A stretch of 64,000 bases of DNA from Bifidobacterium sp. ESL0769 (GCF_029395495.1 NZ_CP113918.1:558001-622000), one strand, 5' to 3'; counted from the first letter of the stretch, positions 1 to 9,095 are shown. Made by a program: numbers and translations. The notes: a model not told the origin generated them from the sequence alone.

Positions 1-134
1 TGAACCCTTCGTTGTATGACGATTTGTACGCATGGCTTTCGGCGGTGGGCAACGATGATATCGACGCTGCGCTTTCGCAGAATTCAGGGTATATCGAGTA
101 TCGTAACAAGGTCGGGGAGGGACGTAACCAATGA
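1..134 (+). CDS. C-terminal end of an upstream gene (partial, unknown function)
   Basis: An open frame enters from the left edge and stops at TGA 132-134; its last 43 residues are visible (…YDDLYAWLSAVGNDDIDAAL…). The stop overlaps the ATG of the next gene (ATGA), so the two are translationally coupled and probably work together. I do not recognise the family from this fragment. The 5' part lies outside the window. Confidence 0.7.
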   Translation, partial: NPSLYDDLYAWLSAVGNDDIDAALSQNSGYIEYRNKVGEGRNQ

Positions 135-3100
135 GCGAGACGAACCAGACAATGAACGGCATCCAACAGATGCGCAAATGGTATGACAGTTATCACAATG
201 GACTTGTTCCTTCGCCTTTGGAGGATGTCGGGCAGCTCACCGCGCAACTTGACCTGACCCATGCCCATCCATCCGGCATCGCGCAGCTCTTCGCCAGCGG
301 GCACACCAGCCTTGATTCCATGTTCCGCGACGCCGGTATGCTCCGCGCCGCCGGCCGCAGGCTCGAGCGTGTTCTCGACGACAAAGCCGTCAAAACGAGG
401 TCCGCCGGGGTCGCTGAGCTTTCCCTAGTGGTGGGCGTGGCCACGTGGAAGGGCAACTCGGTTCCCGTCCTGCTTTACCCGGTCGAAGTACACCGCAAAC
501 CGGATGGCCGCGAGACCGATGCCATCATCCGTTTCACTGGGCACGTCAGCCTCAATCCTGCGTTCACCACGGCCATGCACGAGCAGCACATCGATATCGA
601 TGAAGCGGCCCTCTTCGATGGCAGGAACTATGCCAGCGGCACTCCCGACACGTCCTCCGTGTTTACCGCCATCACCGACGAGGTCAAGCCGACAATCGCC
701 GATTTCGACATTGAACGCAATATCATCTTGGGTTGCTTTATGGACCCGGCCACCAAGATGCTCGCCGAAAGTCGTCATATCATCGATTCGCTGGCAAGCA
801 AGCCAAGCGGCAATGTGGCCCTTGACGCGTTAGCCGGAAACAAGGATGCCATCAATGCGCTGAAGGATTCAAAACTTCCCAGTTACAGCCCCTTCGATGC
901 CGATCCCCACAGCGAGCACGAGGCTGGAGACGTCGATAACGCCGTGCGGTATGCCGCGAATATGGCGGCACAAGGCCATTCGCTGTTTCTGGACGACGCT
1001 TCCGGCAACGATACGGCACAGATTGCCGCGTCTATCGCCTCCCGCTGCGTTTCGTCGGGACGCACCGTGCTTTATGTGCCGGGAGTAGCAGGGCAGAAGA
1101 AGCGTTTCACCCATGAAATGGATGCCTGCCATATGGGCGGCCGCGTGATTGATATGGCCGATTCGAAGGCCGCACGGCAAATCGATCAGGAGCTGATTGC
1201 AGCCGTTGGTTTCCAGCCTGGTGCTTCGGTCGCCCGTTTCGACCAGGTCTCCGATGAGCTCGTCGGAGTGCGCTCGCGTCTGACTCGCTATCTCGGCGAT
1301 CTGCACGGGGTGAGCAAGGAATGGGGCGTCTCTGCCTATCAGACCATTCAGAATCTTGCCAGCATTTCTGCCATGCCGACGCATCCGGCCACGCACGTCC
1401 GGCTTTCCAATGAAGCCGCAAGGGCCATCGCCCCACATATGGACGAATGGATCAAAAAGCTTCGCAAGGCAGGCGAATACGGCGAATTCACCGTCGGTCC
1501 TCAGACCACCCCGTGGTATGGTGCCTCGCTCTTCACACAAAGCGATGCGGTCAATGCCTATCAAAAGGTCGAAAACTTGCTGCAGCGCCTTCTGCCCGCT
1601 ACGCGCGACCAAGTCGCGTCCGTCGCCGAAACCTGCGGTTTTCCGGTGCCGTCGACGGTGCAGGAGTGGGGCCGTCAGGTTACGGTATTGAAGAACCTGC
1701 GCCGCGTGCTCGACGTTTTCCAGCCCGAGATTTTCGAGCGTGACATCGAGGCGATGATTGAGGCCAGCAAGCCCAAGGCCCAGCGTAAGGCCGAGGGCAC
1801 CAGCATGGGCTTCTGGGAACGTCGTCGCCACGTGAAAGAAGCCAAGAGCCTGCTTCGCGCTGGTTCTCAGGTCGAGGATTTGCACGACGCCCTGCAGGTG
1901 GTGGACAAGCAGTCTGAACAATGGCACGAGATTGTGCCTCACGGCGGCTGGCCGGTACTCCCACCTAAGCTCGACGCCATCGTAGAAACGCAGGAAGCCC
2001 TGATGCGTGATATCACCGCGCTCGATGCGGTGCTCGCTACCACCGTCGAAGGCGGCGACCTGCAGAGCGTTGATCTGGCCCGGCTTGAGGCCAGGCTCAA
2101 GGCGCTTTATACCGACCGTAAGGCGCTGGATACCTTGCCCGGTCGTGCCGGACTGGAACGCGAATTCCACTCCGTCGGACTTGATGGGCTGATTGAAGAC
2201 ATGCGTAACCGCCGTGTGTCCTTGGATGCCGTGGAAGGGGAACTTCAGCTTTCCTGGTGGACGACCGTTTTCGAAGACATCGTTCGTTCCTCGGCGATTA
2301 TTTCCAATCAGGACGGCTCCGCACTGCAATCGGCGGCAGACCGGTTCGTTCAGGTCGATATTGACCACATCAATTCCGTGGGGCCTATGCTTGAGCAGGA
2401 ATCCATGCGTCACCTTTGCGATATGCTTTTTTCGCATACGCAGGAGGCCAACCAGCTGCACACATTGCTGGCAAGTAACGCGCGTGTGCCATTGAGCCAT
2501 ATCACCCGCGAATATCCTCAGATTCTCGCTTCGGCTAAGCCTGTCATCATGGCCACCCCATTCACGCTTGCCGTGCTGAGTGACCCACAGCCCTTGGCCG
2601 ACGTAGCCATCATCGATGCCGCTTCACATATTCCCTCGCTTGAATTGCTGAGTGTTTTGAGCCGTTCCAGGCGTGTTGTGGTCATTGCTCATAAGGCCAC
2701 GATCACTTCTGAATCGTTGAACGCCTTGGCCGCGTTGTTGCCCAAGGTCACTGTCGATTCCCGGCCGGTTTGCCGCGACCCGCGTCTTTCGATCTTCCTT
2801 TCCGCCCAAGGTTATGGCAACGCTCGCAGGGATGTGGCCACAGAATCGATGCAGGGCAGGGTGCGTTTCCACAGGGTCGAGGCCAACGGCGTGCCGGTGC
2901 TTGCCACCGGGTTGGTGGAAAGCAGTCAGCAGGAGATTGACGAGGTCATCGCCATCATCAAACAACGCGCCGCGGCTTTCACCGTGGTGCCGACCGGCTA
3001 TCTGCTTGCCGTGGTCACTTTGACCCCGGTCTTCCGTACGAGGCTCGGTGCCGAATTGAAGTCGCTTTCCCTGAAGGACGAGGCCATGGGCCGCTTCCTT

Positions 3101-3748
3101 CGCCACGTGCGTCTGGTGGATCTCGATGAGGTCGCCGGGGTGCGCGCCACCGATGTTATTCTTTCGTTGTGCTTCGCGAAGACCTCGCATGGCCGCTTGC
3201 TTCAGCAGTTCGGCTCTTTGGAGGGCGAAGGCGGAGATGGCAAGCTGCTTGATGCCTTGGCTTTGGCCAATCGCAATGTTGACATCATCTCCGCTTTTGG
3301 CTCTGCGGATATGGAGGATGATCGCCTTCACCAGCCGGGTCCGAAGCTGTTGAAGGTTATGCTCAAATGGGCCGAGGGCCTGGGCAAGGAAGTTGTACGT
3401 CCTTCAGTGTCGCTGAAGGGCGACAACGTCCTGTTCAACGATCTGGCTGATCGCATCCGTGCGCGCGGGCTCAAGGTGGCCGCCAATTACGGTTTCGATG
3501 GTGGAGCCTCCATTCCTCTGGTCGTAGGGCTCAAAGACAAACCGTTCGCGCTCGCGGTGATGACCGATGACGCTCAGTTCATGGGTATCCAGTCCACCCG
3601 CAAGCGCCATCGTGTGCTGATGCAGGATTTGGCAACACTTGGTTGGTCGGTCATGACCGTCTGGAGCGTGGCTGCGTTCGTCAACCCCGATAAGGAAGTC
3701 GACCGTATTGTGAGCCGTATTAGCGACTTGTACCAAGAGGTCCGCTGA
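131..3748 (+). CDS. Large degenerate SF1 helicase / C-terminal nuclease-like protein
   Basis: A 1205-residue protein. Its plan resembles actinobacterial DUF4011-type proteins: an SF1 helicase core followed by a Vsr/MTES_1575-like nuclease domain. The usual Walker A (GPPGTGKT type) appears degenerate: at the expected place near residue 290 one reads LDDASGNDTAQIAASIA, without the GK(T/S). Near residues 1000-1080 the stretch VRATDVILSLCFAKTSHG…LLDALALANRNVDIISAF looks like motifs V/VI with the NVALTRAR arginines lost. The end (FALAVMTDDAQF … LATLGWSVMTVWS) matches the tail of the nuclease domain, also with altered acidic residues. I infer a catalytically dead or strongly diverged paralogue, perhaps structural. 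It overlaps the upstream gene by ATGA and the downstream gene by one base, forming an operon. Domain naming is by pattern recognition only. Confidence 0.6.
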   Translation: MSETNQTMNGIQQMRKWYDSYHNGLVPSPLEDVGQLTAQLDLTHAHPSGIAQLFASGHTSLDSMFRDAGMLRAAGRRLERVLDDKAVKTRSAGVAELSLVVGVATWKGNSVPVLLYPVEVHRKPDGRETDAIIRFTGHVSLNPAFTTAMHEQHIDIDEAALFDGRNYASGTPDTSSVFTAITDEVKPTIADFDIERNIILGCFMDPATKMLAESRHIIDSLASKPSGNVALDALAGNKDAINALKDSKLPSYSPFDADPHSEHEAGDVDNAVRYAANMAAQGHSLFLDDASGNDTAQIAASIASRCVSSGRTVLYVPGVAGQKKRFTHEMDACHMGGRVIDMADSKAARQIDQELIAAVGFQPGASVARFDQVSDELVGVRSRLTRYLGDLHGVSKEWGVSAYQTIQNLASISAMPTHPATHVRLSNEAARAIAPHMDEWIKKLRKAGEYGEFTVGPQTTPWYGASLFTQSDAVNAYQKVENLLQRLLPATRDQVASVAETCGFPVPSTVQEWGRQVTVLKNLRRVLDVFQPEIFERDIEAMIEASKPKAQRKAEGTSMGFWERRRHVKEAKSLLRAGSQVEDLHDALQVVDKQSEQWHEIVPHGGWPVLPPKLDAIVETQEALMRDITALDAVLATTVEGGDLQSVDLARLEARLKALYTDRKALDTLPGRAGLEREFHSVGLDGLIEDMRNRRVSLDAVEGELQLSWWTTVFEDIVRSSAIISNQDGSALQSAADRFVQVDIDHINSVGPMLEQESMRHLCDMLFSHTQEANQLHTLLASNARVPLSHITREYPQILASAKPVIMATPFTLAVLSDPQPLADVAIIDAASHIPSLELLSVLSRSRRVVVIAHKATITSESLNALAALLPKVTVDSRPVCRDPRLSIFLSAQGYGNARRDVATESMQGRVRFHRVEANGVPVLATGLVESSQQEIDEVIAIIKQRAAAFTVVPTGYLLAVVTLTPVFRTRLGAELKSLSLKDEAMGRFLRHVRLVDLDEVAGVRATDVILSLCFAKTSHGRLLQQFGSLEGEGGDGKLLDALALANRNVDIISAFGSADMEDDRLHQPGPKLLKVMLKWAEGLGKEVVRPSVSLKGDNVLFNDLADRIRARGLKVAANYGFDGGASIPLVVGLKDKPFALAVMTDDAQFMGIQSTRKRHRVLMQDLATLGWSVMTVWSVAAFVNPDKEVDRIVSRISDLYQEVR

Positions 3749-3954
3749 TGGCGTTGACCTACGATCCGAATCGTCGCTCGTCGCGTACCCACAGGCGTGT
3801 GGTGCGCAAAGGCAGCGAACGTTTTGACGTCGATGGCGTCGAACTTGACCCGGAAGACCGCCGTCCCAAGGGCAGCAAACAGCAGGACGACGATAGTCGT
3901 ATCCTGCGCGAGCTACCTCCTCACTGGGGCATTTTCAGCGAACGAGACAAGTAG
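3748..3954 (+). CDS. Small conserved basic/acidic protein
   Basis: A 68-residue protein whose ATG shares a base with the stop of the helicase-like gene (TGATG), so the two are coupled. It is hydrophilic and charged: an Arg-rich start (RRSSRTHRRVVRKG) and an end reading ILRELPPHWGIFSERDK. No signal peptide or membrane segment is visible. I do not recognise a named family; coupling suggests a partner of the large upstream protein. A terminator follows at once. Confidence 0.6.
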   Translation: MALTYDPNRRSSRTHRRVVRKGSERFDVDGVELDPEDRRPKGSKQQDDDSRILRELPPHWGIFSERDK

Positions 3955-3979
3955 CGTTTGCTATTCGTGAGGAATCGTT

Positions 3980-4015
3980 AAAGGGTGATGGTGATAACGA
4001 GCCGTCACCCTTTTT
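3980..4015 (+). terminator. Rho-independent terminator
   Basis: The stem AAAGGGTGA (3980-3988) pairs with TCACCCTTT (4005-4013) and is followed by TTT. It ends the plus-strand operon and lies between convergent genes. Confidence 0.8.
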
Positions 4016-4068
4016 ACTATCATTTCGAAGCCATGTTTATTCGGTTCCGTGCGCCTGATTTCGATCTT

Positions 4069-4890
4069 TTAGAGCTTGGCAGCCATAATCGGCATGCGTT
4101 CCTGCACCGCCATGATGCGAGCTGCATCCTGTGGCGGCATGGCAAGTTGTGTGGTAACGTTGCCGCCGTCATCACGATGCGGATTGCCGGTGACCGTCGC
4201 CAGCTTGACTAAAGTGCAGGTTTGTCCATTCGATTGTGTCGGCATCTCCTCGCTCTGTGACGCCTCGGCATCGTCACTCGTCTCGGCTCCACTTTCACCG
4301 GTCTTTGCCTGTCCTTGTGCCGCTTTCTCTTCCGCGTCGTTTGCATCAGAAGGGTTTGTTGCTGTTGGATTACCTGTAGGCTGCTGGTTTGCAGCAGGGT
4401 TTTGATCCGGTGGATTCGGTACGGCGCTGCATGCCGCGCTGCCGACGAGCGAGACTTTGTCGCCGTCAATCAGCCCGTTTGACGATCCGCTGAGCTTGAC
4501 GTCGATGGTGGTCAATCCATGCCCGATCACCGGCGAAGCCCGTGCCATAGGGCGGGCTATGATGCTGCCGTTCTCGATATTCACCTGCGCAATCAGCCCT
4601 TTAGCGTCATCGGTGGTGCTGAACACATTTGCCAATGCTGGGCTGTCGGCGATCTGTACGGTTTTGAGGTCGTCGGCACGGATGGTCTGCCCGCGTTTGA
4701 TGGCATGGGTCGCTGTGACTGCGGTTTTGGTGGCGACGCTGCTCGAAATCGACTGCAACGCAAAGAAAACCGCGAGCCCGGCACATAGCGCTGCGAGCAC
4801 GGTACGCGTCTGTCGCATCGTCCGTCGTTGCTTGAGCGTCGGTTTCTTTACGTTCAAACTCTGCTTGTCTGCTAGGTGAAAAAGTTCCAT
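4069..4890 (-). CDS. SAF-domain membrane protein (CpaB/RcpC-like)
   Basis: The N-terminus has a basic patch (KQRRTMRQTR), one membrane helix (TVLAALCAGLAVFFALQS) and then a SAF-type domain beginning with VTATHAIKRGQTIRADDLKTV, the signature of CpaB/RcpC pilus-assembly proteins and antifreeze-like SAF domains. A low-complexity Asn/Ala/Glu/Asp-rich stretch of about 75 residues interrupts the C-terminal half. No other pilus genes are nearby, so a pilus role is not supported here. I chose the ATG at 4890; an in-frame TTG at 4908 lies six bases after a TAATTT hexamer and is an alternative start. Stop is at 4069. Confidence 0.65.
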   Translation of the reverse strand: MELFHLADKQSLNVKKPTLKQRRTMRQTRTVLAALCAGLAVFFALQSISSSVATKTAVTATHAIKRGQTIRADDLKTVQIADSPALANVFSTTDDAKGLIAQVNIENGSIIARPMARASPVIGHGLTTIDVKLSGSSNGLIDGDKVSLVGSAACSAVPNPPDQNPAANQQPTGNPTATNPSDANDAEEKAAQGQAKTGESGAETSDDAEASQSEEMPTQSNGQTCTLVKLATVTGNPHRDDGGNVTTQLAMPPQDAARIMAVQERMPIMAAKL

Positions 4891-5081
4891 GAATCCATGA
4901 TGGACCAAAACGCAAAATTACCGAGGCAAAAACGGGTACTGTGGTCGAATGATAGGGGTTATCAACATTCGAGGCGTGTCGCGGTGGAGTGGCAAAACGA
5001 GTTATCCACATCCAAAATAATCAAGTGGCAGTCTGGATTATTGTTTCTGCGCGGGTCAAGAAGAAAGGAACAAGAAAAGCG

Positions 5082-5119
5082 AAAGCCGGCACTTACATCA
5101 AGAGTAAACTACCGGCTTT
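5082..5119. terminator. Bidirectional hairpin terminator
   Basis: AAAGCCGG (5082-5089) pairs with CCGGCTTT (5112-5119), with T-rich sequence on both sides. It follows the FmdB-like gene read on the minus strand. Confidence 0.6.
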
Positions 5120-5140
5120 TTAAAATTCGGTTACCCGCAA

Positions 5141-5344
5141 TCACTTTTTCGACGAAGATGACGAACCGCCTTTGTCGGTACGATAGAAACCGTGCCCCTT
5201 AAACTCGATGGGAACCGCGGAATAGACTTTGCGCACCTGCTCTTTGCCGCACTTCGGGCAGACGGTGATGGGGTCGTCGGAGAATGACTGCTGCTCGGTG
5301 AAATCGTATCCACAATTCTTGCAACGGTAATGATAAGTAGGCAA
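5141..5344 (-). CDS. FmdB-family zinc-ribbon protein (Ruc-like)
   Basis: A 67-residue protein starting at TTG 5344 with GGAGG placed just upstream. It reads PTYHYRCKNCGYDF, then CPKCG: two CxxC knuckles that would bind one zinc. The tail is Gly/Ser/Lys-rich (GGSSSSSKK). This arrangement matches the FmdB family and in particular the mycobacterial Rv0991c/Ruc, a redox-sensitive chaperone co-factor encoded beside 5-formyl-THF cyclo-ligase, as it is here. Family membership is clear from the cysteines; the chaperone role is inference from M. tuberculosis. Confidence 0.8.
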   Translation of the reverse strand: MPTYHYRCKNCGYDFTEQQSFSDDPITVCPKCGKEQVRKVYSAVPIEFKGHGFYRTDKGGSSSSSKK

Positions 5345-5468
5345 CGGTCCCTCCAGGAAAATAAACACTCAACAAGTCAACTGTTCATATCCTAGTCCCA
5401 GCCCTGACGCCCGTTCGTTTCCGGTGAAGTTACACATTCCTGGATCGAAGACATCAGCGTTCAATATT

Positions 5469-6107
5469 TCATTGCAATATGATGATTCGCTTATCCGTCA
5501 TCACCGCATCGACCGGAATATCATGGGCTTCACGAGGCACCGCGTGGTGACGATTGATAAATTCGAAGTCCCAGCAGACCCCGATTTTAAGCGCATCGGC
5601 GCGGCAAAGCCCAAGAACCTGGTCGTACCAACCGCCGCCGCGTCCCAGCCGGGTGCCGTCAAGGTCGATGGCGAAAGCCGGTATGAAGATGATTTTCGCG
5701 TCGGCAATGGCTTCGGGTCCAAGGATTTCCCCATTCGGTTCCGCCGGCCTCAGCCCACCCGTAGCGGTGTGCGGCATTTCGCGTAATCCGGATTTTCCGA
5801 CATATTCACTCCATCCGATATCGCGCCCGCTGCCGAGTCGTGGCACCAACGCTTGCAGCCCGCGCCCGTTTAGTTCGTCAAGCAATCCCAGCGTCGGCAC
5901 TTCCGTCCCCATCGAAACGTACGCTGCCGCAGTATCTCCCGGCTTCAACTCGATGGTTGACGGTTTATCCAACAGCTGTGCAGCAAGTTCCCTTAATCGC
6001 ACACCTGCCTCTGTTCGCTCGCCTTCGTCGAGCTCCTTGCGTCTGCCAATGGCCTCACGCCGCATATTTTGTTTCAATGTATCAATGTTTTCCGTACTAC
6101 TGCTCAT
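5469..6107 (-). CDS. 5-formyltetrahydrofolate cyclo-ligase
   Basis: A protein of about 212 residues that makes 5,10-methenyl-THF from 5-formyl-THF with ATP, recycling a folate storage form. The family signature is RLGRGGGWYDQVL near residue 160, and the substrate-side motif reads VPRLGSGRDIGW. I chose ATG 6107 (MSSSTENIDT…) because it lies six bases after a TACGAT -10 hexamer; longer reading frames lack a better start. The -10 is part of a perfect palindrome at 6109-6130. The FmdB-like and SAF genes lie downstream on the same strand, as in the Rv0992c-Rv0991c region. Confidence 0.9.
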   Translation of the reverse strand: MSSSTENIDTLKQNMRREAIGRRKELDEGERTEAGVRLRELAAQLLDKPSTIELKPGDTAAAYVSMGTEVPTLGLLDELNGRGLQALVPRLGSGRDIGWSEYVGKSGLREMPHTATGGLRPAEPNGEILGPEAIADAKIIFIPAFAIDLDGTRLGRGGGWYDQVLGLCRADALKIGVCWDFEFINRHHAVPREAHDIPVDAVMTDKRIIILQ

Positions 6108-6108
6108 A

Positions 6109-6130
6109 TTTTCATCGTATACGATGAAAA
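6109..6130. promoter_or_regulatory. Perfect 22-bp palindrome over the cyclo-ligase promoter
   Basis: The half-site TTTTCATCGTA is followed directly by its exact reverse complement. Read on the minus strand, TACGAT inside it is a -10 hexamer six bases before the ATG at 6107. The core ATCGTATACGAT looks like an operator of a dimeric repressor; the regulator is unknown. Confidence 0.6.
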
Positions 6131-6257
6131 ATCGTCTGTGGTCCAATGAGCTGACGTTTCTCGTTGCAATATACAGTTATTATTACAATGTCTAAGCAGT
6201 AATGCAAAATTTAACTGTTGTATTTCGGTTTCAAAGATGTGCTGAAAAGAGAAAATA

Positions 6258-8279
6258 ATGATAAAGAAGAGACGTGTATTGGCTGCTGCGGTGGCTGCAC
6301 TAGCAGGTTTTGGGATGGTAGCACCCGGTACGGCGAACGCTGATCCGACATGTGTAGTCGGAACGAGCACAATCGCCCAGTGCTTCCCGGACCCGGTGCT
6401 AGCCAAGGTGGTGGCAACTGAGGGTAATTTTGAATCTGGAGACCAGAGTAGTCCTAATGTCAATGGGATATTCGACGAAGCTCACAGGAATATAACCAGA
6501 CTTCAAATTGATTCGGATAATCAGAAGAGTATACGAAGCCTTCAGGGAATGCAGTATCTGCATAGATTACAGGCTCTGGAAAACAATGCTGGAACAGAGG
6601 TGACTGACCTTACTCCGTTAAGGAATCTCACCAGTCTTACCGCGTTGAGGTTAGGGGGAAATTTCGCAGATTTGTCTCCTCTGAGTGGTCTTAGCAATTT
6701 GGAAGAGTTGGAAATCAACAGTGCAAGTAAGGATTTCACCAGCCTGAATGGTTTGATAGGTCCTTCTGGATTTCCTAAGCTAAAGACGTTGCAAATCATA
6801 GCAAATTCACCCGCGGACGACCCTACGTCGGCTCGTGGGGGCTCATTGACGAGCATCGATGAATTGCGAAAATTGTCTTCCCTTAATTTGAAAACGTTAT
6901 GGCTGCAGGGTGGGTTTGCGAGTGTGAATGCGTTGGCCGGCAATGCAAGGTTCCCTAAATTGGATTATGTTGAGGTGGATAGTCCCAATTTAGCCGATGC
7001 TAACGGTCTGAAAGATCTCAATGCATTGAATAAGTTATATATTCGTTATAGCGGTCTGTCGAATATGGATTGGACGAGAGGTTTGACGAATCTGTCTGAA
7101 CTGAATATCGGCAGTACCAAAATGACGAATATGAATGGATTGAGGAGCCTTCCTAATCTTCAGCATTTGTATATCGACTATATTCCTTTGACCAATCTTG
7201 ACTGGATCAAACCTCTCACGAATCTGACATCATTCGGGCTTTATGGGAGTCCAGTGACTGATGTGAGCGCTTTGAAGTATCTCACAAATCTGACGACTTT
7301 GGCTCTGCGGGGCAATCCTTCATTAAGCGATATCAGCGCTATCGGGGGTTTGACAAAAATCAGGTCTATGAGTTTGGAATCAAATAGTATTACGAATGTA
7401 AGTCAGCTCAGATGGCCCAATTGGGATGGCGACGGCTGGCCGTCGAGTGTTGTCAACGCGTTGTCGGATCAGTCGGTCACCCTGCCTTCGGTGAGTGTGA
7501 AGTCGAGCGTACAAGTGCGTACTGCAATAGATGAGAATGGAAACTATATTAAACCTTCGTTAATGTCTCCTGCGGGTGGCAGCTACGACTCGCAGACCGG
7601 TCTGACGACGTGGAGTGGTCTTTCTACGCCTGGCAAAGTGTCCATCGGCTTTGAGAAAGACGTCAAGGTTGCCAGTCCCTCTGTCAATAATGGCTTGGTT
7701 CATTTCTCTGGTGAGATTAATCAGCCGTATACGTTAGATGGAACGGGTAATGGTGATTCTCAGCGTCCAGGTGCAGGTTCGGGTGCCGCTTCGATTGGCC
7801 AACTTCCGACTCCGGCTTCGGTCGCGCCGAAGTTCACCCAGTTGACCCTGGCCAACAAAGGCTCGCTGTCGGTGCCTTCAACGGTCAATGCGGGCTCCAC
7901 GTATCGCTTTTACACGATGAATGTGACTCCGGCTGCCAAGGCGAAGGTCGATGCCGGCCAGTCTTACGTGGTCTACGCGTTCATTTATTCCGATCCGGTG
8001 GCGTTGACCTCGGACGGGCATAACACGGCGTTGCAGTTGAAGAAGGATGCGCGAGGCTACTATGTCGATGCCCGTATACCGGACGGCTATTCCGGTCCAC
8101 ACACCATCGCACTGGTTGATCCCGACGGTTCGATTATTGGTTGGTCGAAAGTGACTGTCTCGGCCAAGGGCGGGGCCACGTTGGCAACTACCGGTTCATC
8201 GGTATCAGCCATTGCTGTGGCTGGATTGCTCCTTCTAATGGCAGGCGCAGGTTTCTTGCTTGCTCGGCGGAGGGTATAA
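6258..8279 (+). CDS. Cell-wall anchored leucine-rich-repeat surface protein
   Basis: A 673-residue secreted protein. Residues 1-30 are a signal peptide (KKRR, hydrophobic core, cleavage after TANA). Residues about 70-390 carry internalin-like LRRs of roughly 22-24 residues (LRNLTSLTALRLGGNFADLSPL and similar). The middle is an Ig-like or linker region. The end is a sorting signal: LATTG at 642, a hydrophobic helix, then RRRV. LAxTG is the class E sortase type found in actinobacteria rather than LPxTG. The first two thirds are AT-richer than the neighbours, which fits acquisition or fast evolution. It probably mediates host or matrix binding. It sits between cyclo-ligase and rimJ, where other actinobacteria keep galU and glp/moeA. 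Confidence 0.85.
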   Translation: MIKKRRVLAAAVAALAGFGMVAPGTANADPTCVVGTSTIAQCFPDPVLAKVVATEGNFESGDQSSPNVNGIFDEAHRNITRLQIDSDNQKSIRSLQGMQYLHRLQALENNAGTEVTDLTPLRNLTSLTALRLGGNFADLSPLSGLSNLEELEINSASKDFTSLNGLIGPSGFPKLKTLQIIANSPADDPTSARGGSLTSIDELRKLSSLNLKTLWLQGGFASVNALAGNARFPKLDYVEVDSPNLADANGLKDLNALNKLYIRYSGLSNMDWTRGLTNLSELNIGSTKMTNMNGLRSLPNLQHLYIDYIPLTNLDWIKPLTNLTSFGLYGSPVTDVSALKYLTNLTTLALRGNPSLSDISAIGGLTKIRSMSLESNSITNVSQLRWPNWDGDGWPSSVVNALSDQSVTLPSVSVKSSVQVRTAIDENGNYIKPSLMSPAGGSYDSQTGLTTWSGLSTPGKVSIGFEKDVKVASPSVNNGLVHFSGEINQPYTLDGTGNGDSQRPGAGSGAASIGQLPTPASVAPKFTQLTLANKGSLSVPSTVNAGSTYRFYTMNVTPAAKAKVDAGQSYVVYAFIYSDPVALTSDGHNTALQLKKDARGYYVDARIPDGYSGPHTIALVDPDGSIIGWSKVTVSAKGGATLATTGSSVSAIAVAGLLLLMAGAGFLLARRRV

Positions 8280-8447
8280 GCCGGTCGGTTAAATAATTTT
8301 GAATCCGTCTATCAGTTTTGAGTATTGTTGTAATGTTTGAAACTGGTGGGCGGTTTCTTTTTTCGAGTAGGTATTGTCAAGTGTTTTTAATCCTAATCAG
8401 AGAGGTTGCACCAACCAGTAGCTCAAGAGCGAGCGTACTATAAAGCT

Positions 8448-9095
8448 GTGTCTGTCTTTCGATCGCTGCGCAACGCGCTTGTGCCCAACCCCAACGCCAT
8501 CATCATGCCGGCACAACTTTTGCCGCCGGAGGGTGCTATACAGATTCGTCTGCGTCCGATGGTTGCCGAGGACGAAGCGAGATGGAGCGAAACCAGACAA
8601 CGCAATGCAGCGTGGCTTGCGCCCTGGGATTCCAACGATCCAATGCATGGCCCGGGTCTGACGTTCAACACTTGGTTGCAGCGGCAGCGAAACGATGAAG
8701 CGTCGGGTGCCGGAGCGCTTTTCGTCATCGAATATCAGATGGCGATTATCGGCCAGATTTCGGTTGGCGCGATTTGCTACGGATCGATGCGTAGCGGCAA
8801 TATCGGTTACTGGATTGATCAACAGCATGCCGGCCACGGAGTCGCACCGTTGGCCGTGGCGATGCTGGCTGATTGGGCGATGTTCAGCCCGACCGGTCCA
8901 CGACTGCATCGTTTGGAGATATCGATGTTGCCTGAAAACCAGCGTTCCCGCAGGGTCGCGGAGAAACTGCAGGCGCATCACGAGGGCATACGCTTCAAAA
9001 GCATGTACATCCACAACCAGTGGCGAGACCACGATGTGTATAGTTTGTTGGCAGAGGACGCGCCGCTAGGTTTTACGCGGCGTCTGCTCGTATGA
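8448..9095 (+). CDS. RimJ-type GNAT N-acetyltransferase
   Basis: A GNAT-fold enzyme of 215 residues that would transfer acetyl from acetyl-CoA to an amino-terminal or small-molecule amine. Typical RimJ/RimL pieces are IQIRLRPMVAEDEARW at the N-terminus and YWIDQQHAGHGVAPLAVAMLADW, where the Q/R-x-x-G-x-G/A acetyl-CoA loop reads QHAGHGVA, followed by LHRLEISMLPENQRSRRVAEKL. I chose GTG 8448 (VSVFRSLRNALV) because TACTAT ends exactly six bases before it and no Shine-Dalgarno is visible. The position before the GlpR-like gene matches rimJ (Rv0995) in mycobacteria. Confidence 0.8.
   Translation: MSVFRSLRNALVPNPNAIIMPAQLLPPEGAIQIRLRPMVAEDEARWSETRQRNAAWLAPWDSNDPMHGPGLTFNTWLQRQRNDEASGAGALFVIEYQMAIIGQISVGAICYGSMRSGNIGYWIDQQHAGHGVAPLAVAMLADWAMFSPTGPRLHRLEISMLPENQRSRRVAEKLQAHHEGIRFKSMYIHNQWRDHDVYSLLAEDAPLGFTRRLLV

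Noticed and set aside
4069..4890. Type IVb/Flp pilus locus
   Set aside because: Only the single SAF/CpaB-like protein is present; no pilin, CpaF-type ATPase or TadB/C genes are nearby.
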